From positions 1-30,102 of the forward strand of contig JBAZKK010000014.1 of NCBI GenBank assembly GCA_041650795.1: a stretch of 30,102 bases of DNA. Direction: 5' to 3'. Positions 23,540-30,102 of the stretch are shown piece by piece (within the stretch, counting starts at the first letter, position 1; each line of letters begins with the position of its first letter). Source of the DNA: JBAZKK01 sp041650795 (GTDB lineage: Bacteria; Omnitrophota; Gorgyraeia; Gygaellales; Profunditerraquicolaceae). The position numbers were made by a program, and so were the translations under genes. The notes beneath the pieces were generated by a model. The model was not told where the DNA came from and did no database searches. It was given only the letters and a program-made list of their open reading frames with translations.

Positions 23540-25252
23540 GTGCGCATAAGAATCGTAAATTTTATATTTCTGGGGGTGTTCCTGATTATCGCTATGGTGC
23601 TTCTTGGCACCGAGGTGATTCACGGAAAGAGATTCCGCCAGCTCAGTAATAAGAATTGCATCCGCCTGGTACCTCAGCTTGGCACGCGCGGAAGGATACT
23701 TGACCGCGAAGGTAACGTAATCGCAGACAGTTATCTTTCCTATGATGTAATGCTCCTGCCGCAGCCGGATGATAATGTAGATGATGTCCTTTCAGGTGTT
23801 GCCAAGGTCTTGGGCATTAAGCAGCAGGAATTAAAGGAGAGGTTCAAAAAGGAATTTATCGCTCTCTCCCTGCCGGTAACCATTGCCGGGAATATTCCCG
23901 TTAAGAAGGCGGTTGCCCTGGAAGAAAAAAAGATGGATTTGCCGGGTGTTGTCATACAGCCGCATCCGCTGCGGCGTTATCCTTACGGAGAACTCGCCTG
24001 CCATCTGTTGGGGTACCTCGGCGAGATCGACCGCTGGAGGCTGACTAAGCTGGAGGATTACGGCTACAAGACCAGGGATATCGTTGGATTCGGCGGGGTG
24101 GAAGAGCGCTATGATTATTACCTGCGCCAGGAGGAAGGAGGGTTTTCCACGCAGGTGGACCACCGCGGAAGGTTTGTGCGGACCCTTGGTTACCGCTCTC
24201 CGCAGAACGGCAAGGATATCCAGTTGACCCTGGACCTTAGGGTTCAAAAGCTTGCAGAGGAGGCCCTGGGCAGGCAGGTCGGCAGCGTAGTGGTAATGGA
24301 GCCGGCAAGCGGCGAGATTATCGCCATGGCGAATAACCCGGTTTTTAATCCGGCGGCATTCGTGGACAGAAAGTCCGATGCCGGGTTGAAGCGGCTTTTT
24401 AACGACCCCAAATCCCCTTTGATAAACCGCGCTATAAGCAGCACCTATCCGCCAGGCTCGGTTTTTAAAATAGTGGTAGCTTCCGCAGCCCTGGAGACCG
24501 GCAAGATTAACATTAACACTACCACTGACTGCACCGGAAGTTTCTACGTCGGACAGCAGAGGTTTGCCTGTTGGAATACCCACGGTACGCAGAATGTAGT
24601 CGGAGCCCTGATGCATTCCTGCAATGTTTTTTTCTACCGTACCGGGCTGTTGGTCGGTCCGCAGGCCATCTATGAGTACGCTTTAAGGTTCGGGCTCTCC
24701 AGGCCCAGCGGCATCGACCTGCCTTATGAGGCGAGCGGATTTGTGCCCTCGCCGCTTTGGAAGAGGGTTTATCATTTCCGCGCCTGGTTTAACGGCGATA
24801 CCGCTAACTTAGCCATCGGGCAGGGGGATTTGCTGGTGAGCCCTGTACAGATTGCCCGCGCGATGGCGGTATTCGCTAATAATGGATTTTTGGTCACCCC
24901 GTATGTGCTTAAAGGAGTGGGAGGAAAAGACGTTTCACTGTATCAGAGGAAATTCAGCAGGGTAAGCCTTAAGGATAGCACTATCGATATAGTAAGGCAG
25001 GGATTGCGCAAGGTGGCATCGGAGGGCGGGACTGCCTCTAACCTTTCGGGACTTGGGGTAGAGGTTGCCGGCAAGACCGGCACCGCGCAGGTGGGCCGCG
25101 GGTTGCCTCACGGCTGGTTTGCGGGATTCTTGCCTTATAAGAACCCCAGGTTTGTGATTTGCGTTTTTCTAGAGCACGGGGGCGCAGGTTATTACGCCAG
25201 CACTACGGCCAAGCGCATCATTGAGGGGATGGTCAAGGAGGGTATAATTTAA
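23540..25252 (+). CDS. mrdA: Penicillin-binding protein 2 (elongasome transpeptidase)
   Basis: Class B PBP that cross-links peptidoglycan with RodA during elongation. The 570-aa product has an N-terminal membrane helix (about 5-25), the dimerisation/pedestal region with GTRGRILDREGNVIADS (about 48-64) and GFGGVEERYDYYLR, then the transpeptidase domain with S307-x2-K310 (PPGSVFK), S360-C-N362 and K512-T-G514 (AGKTGTAQVG). All three catalytic motifs are intact. The start is a GTG at 23540, 12 bases after mreD; the final base of its TAA is the first base of the rodA ATG. The pedestal is compact and lacks large insertions. PBP3/FtsI is unlikely because rodA and mre genes flank it. Confidence 0.96.
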   Translation: MRIRIVNFIFLGVFLIIAMVLLGTEVIHGKRFRQLSNKNCIRLVPQLGTRGRILDREGNVIADSYLSYDVMLLPQPDDNVDDVLSGVAKVLGIKQQELKERFKKEFIALSLPVTIAGNIPVKKAVALEEKKMDLPGVVIQPHPLRRYPYGELACHLLGYLGEIDRWRLTKLEDYGYKTRDIVGFGGVEERYDYYLRQEEGGFSTQVDHRGRFVRTLGYRSPQNGKDIQLTLDLRVQKLAEEALGRQVGSVVVMEPASGEIIAMANNPVFNPAAFVDRKSDAGLKRLFNDPKSPLINRAISSTYPPGSVFKIVVASAALETGKININTTTDCTGSFYVGQQRFACWNTHGTQNVVGALMHSCNVFFYRTGLLVGPQAIYEYALRFGLSRPSGIDLPYEASGFVPSPLWKRVYHFRAWFNGDTANLAIGQGDLLVSPVQIARAMAVFANNGFLVTPYVLKGVGGKDVSLYQRKFSRVSLKDSTIDIVRQGLRKVASEGGTASNLSGLGVEVAGKTGTAQVGRGLPHGWFAGFLPYKNPRFVICVFLEHGGAGYYASTTAKRIIEGMVKEGII

Positions 25253-26352
25253 TGAAGGCGACTGCCTTGATACTGGTGCTGGCGCTATTGATATCGGCTA
25301 TCGGGGTGCTTTCCATTTACAGCAGCACTTACCGTAAAGAGGGCATACAGTGGGAGTCTACTTATCAGCGTCAGCTGCTCTGGGTGGTTTTGGGTGTGGC
25401 GTTTTTCTTTTTGATGTCTGGCATTAATTACCGCAGGATATGGGACGCCACCTACTTACTTTACGCAGCGGCAGCATTGCTGCTCTTATTGGTATTTATA
25501 CTGGGTGTTGTGCGCCTGGGAGCGCAGCGCTGGTTAAGGCTGGCCTGGTTTACCTTTCAGCCCTCCGAGATAACAAAGCTCATTGCCGTAATTTTTATCG
25601 CGCGTTATTTCAGCGCCAAATCAGTTGATGACGTTTCGCTTAAGGTGAACAAGATGGGGGTGATAAGGGGGTTGGTACTGCCGCTGGCATTTATGGCAGT
25701 GCCGATGGCGCTGATTATGGAGCAGCCGGACCTCGGCAGCGCCATGATGATACTGCTTGTTTTCGTGGCAATGCTTTTTGTTTCCGGGGTGCGGATGCGT
25801 TACCTCGTCACTTTCGTTATCCTTGGCCTCTTAAGCCTGCCGTTGTTGTGGCATATGCTGCGGGATTACCAGAGAGACAGGCTGATGGTTTTTTTGAATC
25901 CCAATATCGATCCTCTCGGCGCAGGCTATACTGTGATACAGTCCAAGATTGCCATCGGCTCCGGCGGCATATTCGGCAAGGGGTGGCTTTCCGGCACACA
26001 GAGCCAGTTGCATTTCCTGCCAGAGTCGCATACCGATTTTATCTTTGCCACCTTTGCGGAAGAGTGGGGGTTCCTGGGGAGCTGCGCGCTTTTATTTTTA
26101 TATTATCTGGTTATCCGCGAAGGGATACGGATAGCGGGGCGCACGGCAGATAACTTCGGGAAGCTTCTGGCATTGGGGATATCGCTGATGCTGGGGATTC
26201 AGGTTATTATCAATATTGCCATGAACCTCGGCATGGCGCCGGTGGTTGGCTTGCCTCTGCCGCTTATGAGCTACGGAGGTTCTTCGATTATAGTTACATT
26301 TATCGCGCTGGGGATACTTGCCAATATTGACCGTACCCGCGCCGTATTCTGA
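25252..26352 (+). CDS. rodA: Rod shape-determining protein RodA (SEDS glycosyltransferase)
   Basis: SEDS-family peptidoglycan polymerase working with PBP2. The 366-aa product has about ten membrane helices, WLRLAWFTFQPSEITKL (about 94-110), EQPDLGSAMMIL, YTVIQSKIAIGSGGIFGKGW, and the catalytic region LPESHTDFIFATFAEEWGF with the conserved Asp at 262. The end has the family block MGMAPVVGLPLPLMSYGGSS. It is coupled to mrdA by a TAATG overlap. FtsW is less likely because of the mre context and the H-T-D-F spacing. After it comes a 108-base gap with no clear terminator. Confidence 0.96.
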   Translation: MKATALILVLALLISAIGVLSIYSSTYRKEGIQWESTYQRQLLWVVLGVAFFFLMSGINYRRIWDATYLLYAAAALLLLLVFILGVVRLGAQRWLRLAWFTFQPSEITKLIAVIFIARYFSAKSVDDVSLKVNKMGVIRGLVLPLAFMAVPMALIMEQPDLGSAMMILLVFVAMLFVSGVRMRYLVTFVILGLLSLPLLWHMLRDYQRDRLMVFLNPNIDPLGAGYTVIQSKIAIGSGGIFGKGWLSGTQSQLHFLPESHTDFIFATFAEEWGFLGSCALLFLYYLVIREGIRIAGRTADNFGKLLALGISLMLGIQVIINIAMNLGMAPVVGLPLPLMSYGGSSIIVTFIALGILANIDRTRAVF

Positions 26353-26460
26353 TAGAGACGCTTTTATCTTTGTTCGGGGATAGTGTTTTTAGAATTTATT
26401 ATTTTGAAATAACGCCGGATTCATTATTGTGGTTAGTAAATCCCGCCTAAGGAAGAGGAT

Positions 26461-28200
26461 ATGATACCAGAGGATGTGCTTTTAGGAGTGCGTAAGCCCG
26501 CCCAGTATATCGGGGGGGAATGGAATGTCGCACAAAAGGATTTTGAGGCAGTTGCGGTGAAATTCGCCCTCTGTTTCCCAGATCTTTACGAAGTGGGCAT
26601 GAGCAACCTGGGGGTGCGTATCATATACGGACTGCTTAACAGTATTCCCGATGTAGGTTGCGAAAGGTTCTTTGCCCCGGCCCGGGACATGGAGGCTGCC
26701 ATGAGGGCCGGAGGTTTCCAGATGACATCCTTGGAATCCGGCAGGCGCCTGCGTGATTTCGATTTTATCGGATTTTCCCTGGGGTATGAGCTTAGCTACA
26801 CCAATGTCCTCAATATGCTGAGCCTCGGCGCGGTTCCATTTAAGGCATCATCGCGGGATAACAGTTTTCCCCTGGTAATCGGCGGGGGGCCTTGTGCTTT
26901 GAATCCCGAGCCCCTGTATGATTTTTTTGACCTTTTTTTAATCGGCGAGGCCGAAGAGGCCATCCCCCAGCTAATCCAGGTTTACCGCGACAGCAAAGAG
27001 GCGTTCAGGTCCGGCCGGCTGGGTAAGGATGAGCTTCTGCTTGAGCTCGCGGGCATAGAGGGGGTTTACGTGCCATCTTTTTATGAACCGTTATACGGGC
27101 AGGACGGGCGCATCTTGGATTTCAGGGTTAAAGTAAAAGGTGCGCCTGCCAGAGTCAGGAAACGTTTTGTAAAGGACCTCGATAACGCCTATTATCCTTT
27201 TGAATGGATGGTGCCTTATATCGACGTTATCCATGACCGCATAAGCCTGGAGATTATGCGCGGCTGCCCCAATCGCTGCAATTTCTGCCAGGCCCGCTCG
27301 CAGTATTTCCCTCTGCGCCTGAAAAAAGCAAATAATCTCATTGAGTTTGCCAGCGCCGCTTACCGTTTAAGCGGTTACGAGGAGGTATCGCTGGGGGGGC
27401 TTTCGGTAAGCGACTATCCGGGTATCGAGAGATTGCTTAGTTCTATGGTGGATTTATTCAAAAAGGAGGGGGTAAGCGTTTCCCTGCCTTCCCTTAAGCC
27501 CCGCCTGTTGGTGGGCAGTATTTCCGGCCTGCTGGCTACTATCAAGAAAACCGGCCTTACCTTTGCTCCAGAGGCTGGAAGTGAAAGGCTGCGCAGGCTC
27601 CTGAATAAGGATTTTGATACCGATATTTTTTTTAACAGTCTCCGGCAGGCCTATGTTAATGGTTACAGTCACGTAAAATTATATTTTATGATAGGGCTGC
27701 CTTCTGAGGAATACAGAGACCTCGACGCCATAGTGGACCTGGCAATGCAGGCGTCTATATTAGGTAAAAAAGCAGGAGGGAGGGCAGCGGGGGTTAATAT
27801 TAGTGTTAATGCGATGATACCAAAACCACATACGCCATTCCAATGGGTCCAGATGCAGGGGCTTTCGGCTATCGCCGAGAAGCAGTCTTACCTGAGAAAC
27901 AGGGTCAAGAGCCATAAATTGAAATTACGTTTTCATGACTGCAGGATGAGTTTTCTGGAAGGGGTGTTTTCGCGCGGGGATAGAAGGCTGGGCGCAGCGC
28001 TTCTTGAGGCATTCGGCAGAGGAGCGCGTTTTGACGGATGGGGAGATTGTTTTGACTTTGAACGCTGGGCAGTATCGTTTAGGAAATGTAACATACAGCC
28101 GGAGTTCTATCTGCGCCAAAGGACCAAGGAGGAGGTTTTCCCCTGGGATATTCTGGATATCGGCATACCGAAAGATTCTCTGGCGGCAGAAGCCCCTTGA
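26461..28200 (+). CDS. TIGR03960-type radical SAM protein
   Basis: A 579-aa protein of the uncharacterised TIGR03960 radical SAM family. The N-terminal half looks like a B12-binding-type Rossmann domain without obvious cobalamin ligands (CFPDLYEVGMSNLGVRIIYG; PLVIGGGPCALNPEP; LFLIGEAEEAIP). The barrel carries C269-x3-C273-x2-C276 (RGCPNRCNFCQA), SLGGLSVSDYPGI, FAPEAGSERLRRLLNKD, and LYFMIGLPSEEYRDL. In many bacteria the same protein is joined to or followed by a TIGR03936/DUF2344 unit beside RNase G; neither is here. The C-terminus stops after FPWDILDIGIPKDSL, without the usual closing Cys-rich segment. The ATG follows AGGAAGAGG directly. The reaction is unknown. Confidence 0.88.
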   Translation: MIPEDVLLGVRKPAQYIGGEWNVAQKDFEAVAVKFALCFPDLYEVGMSNLGVRIIYGLLNSIPDVGCERFFAPARDMEAAMRAGGFQMTSLESGRRLRDFDFIGFSLGYELSYTNVLNMLSLGAVPFKASSRDNSFPLVIGGGPCALNPEPLYDFFDLFLIGEAEEAIPQLIQVYRDSKEAFRSGRLGKDELLLELAGIEGVYVPSFYEPLYGQDGRILDFRVKVKGAPARVRKRFVKDLDNAYYPFEWMVPYIDVIHDRISLEIMRGCPNRCNFCQARSQYFPLRLKKANNLIEFASAAYRLSGYEEVSLGGLSVSDYPGIERLLSSMVDLFKKEGVSVSLPSLKPRLLVGSISGLLATIKKTGLTFAPEAGSERLRRLLNKDFDTDIFFNSLRQAYVNGYSHVKLYFMIGLPSEEYRDLDAIVDLAMQASILGKKAGGRAAGVNISVNAMIPKPHTPFQWVQMQGLSAIAEKQSYLRNRVKSHKLKLRFHDCRMSFLEGVFSRGDRRLGAALLEAFGRGARFDGWGDCFDFERWAVSFRKCNIQPEFYLRQRTKEEVFPWDILDIGIPKDSLAAEAP

Positions 28201-28240
28201 AACGTTATTTGTCAAAAAACTGGCGCAAGCAATATTTTTA

Positions 28241-28249
28241 TGTTAAAAT
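28241..28249 (+). promoter_or_regulatory. Extended -10 promoter of the HD-GYP gene
   Basis: TGT followed by TAAAAT (28244-28249), with no convincing -35. The start would be near 28256, about eight bases before the ATG at 28264, again a nearly leaderless message. Confidence 0.5.
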
Positions 28250-28263
28250 AATTCTCACAAAAT

Positions 28264-29340
28264 ATGATAAACATAGAGCGCATCTGCCGCATACTGGTTA
28301 TTAATGACGATGAGTCGCTTTCGCGTTACCTGCGCGAAAAGCTTATCATTAACGGAGGTTTTGACGTTTCTTTTAAGAATACCGGCCGGGAAGGGCTGGA
28401 GGCTTTTAGCGATAATAGCTTTGATGCCATCATCGCCCGCCATGGCCTGCCGGATATTGCCTCCAAAGAGCTGATGGAGGGGCTTAAAAAATTAAACCCC
28501 GATTGTATCATCATACTTTTTCTGCCTGAGCCTGATCTCCAGATAGAGAAGGAGCTTTCTGCGCTGGGGGTATACGATTTTATCTCTCCGCCGATTAACC
28601 TTGAGAAGTTGTTATTCCTGCTTAGGAAAGGCGCGGAGCTGCATTCTTTTTTGATTTCCAATCACAAGTTGATTCAGGGGATCCAGGAGCGTAACCTCGC
28701 CCTGCAAAAACAAAATACCCTTTTAGCCAAAAGGATAGAGGAGTCCACGCAGAATCTGGCGCGCCTCTACGGAGACCTGCGGTCTACTTATATGCGCACC
28801 ATCAAGGTGCTCGCGCAGGCCATAGACGCCCGTGACCATTATACCCACAGCCATTCCGAAAACGTAGCCCAGTATGCTACTGCTGTCGCCGAAGAGATGA
28901 GTCTTTCCGCTGATGAAATCGAGAAAATACGGGAGGCATGCGAACTCCATGACCTCGGCAAGATCGGGGTAGGGGATAACATCCTGACGAAGAGTTCGGC
29001 GCTTACCGTTGAGGAGTGGAACCAGATTAAGCGTCATCCCGCTACCGCAGCCCAGATCCTGGAACCTCTGACTTTCCTGGATGACGTGATTGCGTTGGTT
29101 AAGGAGCACCACGAGCATTATGATGGAAACGGTTATCCCGTGGGCTTAAAAGGCAACGAGATACTCCTGGGGGCGCGCATTATTCACGTCGCGGATGCTT
29201 ATGAGGCGATGCGCGCGGCCCGTCCTTACCGAACCCCCTTAAGTAAGGAGGAGGCCATTGCGGAGATTAAGAAAAATAGCGGCGGTCAGTTTGACCCCAA
29301 GGTGGTAGAGGCATTCCTGAGGGTGGTCGATAGATTCTAG
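28264..29340 (+). CDS. HD-GYP domain protein with degenerate receiver domain
   Basis: A 358-aa protein: receiver-like domain (about 8-122), a helical linker (about 128-175, likely coiled coil), then an HD-GYP phosphodiesterase domain (about 180-350). HD-GYP proteins hydrolyse c-di-GMP. Catalytic motifs are intact: H197 in HSENVAQYA, ELHDLGKIGVG with H229/D230/K233, and HHEHYDGNGYP with the GYP at 290-292. The receiver keeps the N-terminal acidic pair (D15, D16) but the phosphoacceptor position holds R59 (FDAIIARHGLP), the Thr/Ser position F86, and the Lys position P109 (DFISPP). It is therefore probably not phosphorylated. No sensor kinase lies next to it; rRNA follows. Confidence 0.92.
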   Translation: MINIERICRILVINDDESLSRYLREKLIINGGFDVSFKNTGREGLEAFSDNSFDAIIARHGLPDIASKELMEGLKKLNPDCIIILFLPEPDLQIEKELSALGVYDFISPPINLEKLLFLLRKGAELHSFLISNHKLIQGIQERNLALQKQNTLLAKRIEESTQNLARLYGDLRSTYMRTIKVLAQAIDARDHYTHSHSENVAQYATAVAEEMSLSADEIEKIREACELHDLGKIGVGDNILTKSSALTVEEWNQIKRHPATAAQILEPLTFLDDVIALVKEHHEHYDGNGYPVGLKGNEILLGARIIHVADAYEAMRAARPYRTPLSKEEAIAEIKKNSGGQFDPKVVEAFLRVVDRF

Positions 29341-29410
29341 GCTGTGCCGAAGTCTATATCGATCAATGGAATTGAATCCTGCCTGAATCGTAAAAATAAA
29401 TAAAAAATAC
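29341..29410. other. Spacer before the rRNA promoter
   Basis: Seventy A/T-rich bases after the HD-GYP stop. No hairpin followed by a T run is seen, so the HD-GYP message may read on to the leader terminator at 29545-29578. Confidence 0.4.
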
Positions 29411-29439
29411 TTGACAACAATACGTTTTTTTGTTATATT
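29411..29439 (+). promoter_or_regulatory. Strong promoter upstream of 16S rRNA
   Basis: Perfect TTGACA (29411-29416), 17-base spacer, TATATT (29434-29439) preceded by TGT, an extended -10. The start is expected near 29446. A second TTGACA at 29494-29499 has only a weak TATTCC 15 bases on and is not called. Confidence 0.85.
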
Positions 29440-29445
29440 TTAGCT

Positions 29446-29578
29446 CCCTTTCGTAAGAACGGGAACAATATATAGTGAAGACCAACAGCGGTATTGACAA
29501 ATTTGGGTAATTGATATTCCGACTGACAGACGCATCATTTAGCGAGGCGTCCCGGCAGTATTCGGGACGTCTTTTTTT
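29446..29578 (+). ncRNA. Candidate terminated leader RNA / small RNA upstream of 16S
   Basis: The strong promoter and an intrinsic terminator bracket about 130 nt without a reading frame. Short pairings are possible inside it, such as CAA(A)TT with AATTG in 29498-29515. It also contains GACGC (29529-29533), able to pair with GCGTC (29547-29551) and so compete with the terminator stem. I do not recognise a named RNA family. It may be a separate small RNA or the attenuated 5' part of the rRNA transcript. Confidence 0.5.
29545..29578 (+). terminator. Intrinsic terminator inside the rRNA leader
   Basis: A 10-bp stem, AGGCGTCCCG (29545-29554) with CGGGACGTCT (29563-29572, one G-T pair), an 8-base loop and a run of seven T (29572-29578). 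It is a textbook intrinsic terminator on the plus strand and lies between the only good promoter and 16S. Confidence 0.85.
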
Positions 29579-29606
29579 GCCCCCTTCTTACTAATTTGCC
29601 GGGGAC

Positions 29607-29639
29607 AAAAAAACTCCGAGCCGCGAACACGGCGAGGAG
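29607..29639 (-). terminator. Minus-strand terminator-like hairpin with tandem GA mismatches
   Basis: CTCCGAGCCG (29614-29623) pairs with CGGCGAGGAG (29630-29639), with two adjacent G-A mismatches in the sheared tandem arrangement and a 6-base loop. Seven A at 29607-29613 become a T run after the hairpin on the minus strand. Confidence 0.6.
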
Positions 29640-29654
29640 CTCAATAGATTATAT

Positions 29655-29687
29655 ATCCTCCAATGGAGGATCGCTCTTTTGACAATT
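29655..29687 (+). promoter_or_regulatory. rRNA antitermination signal: boxB-like hairpin and boxA
   Basis: ATCCTCC (29655-29661) and GGAGGAT (29665-29671) form a 7-bp hairpin with a 3-base loop. It is followed at once by GCTCTTTTGACAATT (29673-29687), close to the E. coli rrn boxA (GCTCTTTAACAATT), which binds NusB/NusE and makes RNA polymerase resistant to termination. Order and spacing match rrn leaders. Confidence 0.75.
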
Positions 29688-29707
29688 AGATAGTCAAGCG
29701 TGCCCCG

Positions 29708-29726
29708 AAAATCCCAAAAGGATTTT
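29708..29726 (+). other. Hairpin in the 16S upstream spacer
   Basis: AAAATCC (29708-29714) pairs with GGATTTT (29720-29726) around a CAAAA loop; CCC and GGG outside could lengthen it. It lies about 55 bases before the mature 16S end and may take part in leader folding or processing. Confidence 0.45.
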
Positions 29727-29780
29727 TAGGGTCAAAGAGTTTTACAAAGTAAGAGCCTTTATTCAAGCTTATCTGAATAT

Positions 29781-30102
<322 letters not shown>

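Noticed and set aside
23831..24616. Long minus-strand open frame (261 codons) antisense to mrdA
   Set aside because: It lies wholly within the PBP2 gene, whose three catalytic motifs are intact in the plus frame, and its translation is Gln/His/Arg-rich without any family motif.
28209..28249. TTGTCA as -35 of the HD-GYP promoter
   Set aside because: The distance to TAAAAT is 29 bases, too far; the extended -10 alone is a better explanation.
29494..29520. Second rRNA promoter (P2)
   Set aside because: TTGACA is perfect but the best -10 is TATTCC at a 15-base spacing, and it also lies before the terminator, so it would not solve the rRNA transcription problem.

Overview
This window looks like chromosomal DNA from an uncultured bacterium of the PVC side of the tree, most plausibly Candidatus Omnitrophota (formerly OP3). 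That placement is an inference from gene order, protein character and the look of the partial 16S rRNA; I could not run a phylogeny. The housekeeping genes are tightly packed, with many start/stop overlaps. No CRISPR array, insertion sequence, prophage or tRNA gene was recognised.

Layout. 1-2371: end of a division/wall cluster (ddl fragment, ftsQ, ftsA), not followed by ftsZ. 2372-2688: gene-free gap ending in a strong promoter. 2689-8708: yggS, proC, mtnP, ileS, a DksA/TraR-type zinc-finger gene and lspA, nearly all overlapping or abutting. 8764-12204: a new promoter, then lgt, rluD and a GT-C-like membrane protein. 12302-18681: an accessory block with a family 2 glycosyltransferase, a B12-type radical SAM enzyme, a second radical SAM enzyme with a Cys-rich N-terminus resembling tetraether lipid synthases, and, convergent on the minus strand, a DUF362 iron-sulfur protein and a SPASM-like radical SAM enzyme. 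18857-26352: a membrane-anchored coiled-coil protein plus aroA from one promoter, then the elongasome operon mreB-mreC-mreD-mrdA-rodA from another. 26461-28200: a TIGR03960-type radical SAM protein. 28264-29340: an HD-GYP protein with a degenerate receiver domain. 29341-30102: rRNA promoter, a structured leader with an internal intrinsic terminator followed by a boxB/boxA-type antitermination signal, and the 5' end of 16S rRNA.

How it fits together. Most genes concern the envelope: peptidoglycan precursor and division proteins, lipoprotein maturation (lgt, lspA), rod-shape synthesis (mreBCD, PBP2, RodA), and probably a lipid- or glycan-modifying function in the accessory block. The least expected items are the terminator inside the rRNA leader, the radical SAM/glycosyltransferase block, the phosphoacceptor-less receiver on the HD-GYP protein, a 20-residue insertion in ProC, and ftsA without a neighbouring ftsZ. 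Five of the six promoters I could assign carry an extended -10 (TGN before the hexamer), and three lie so close to their start codons that the leaders would be only about 5-8 nt.
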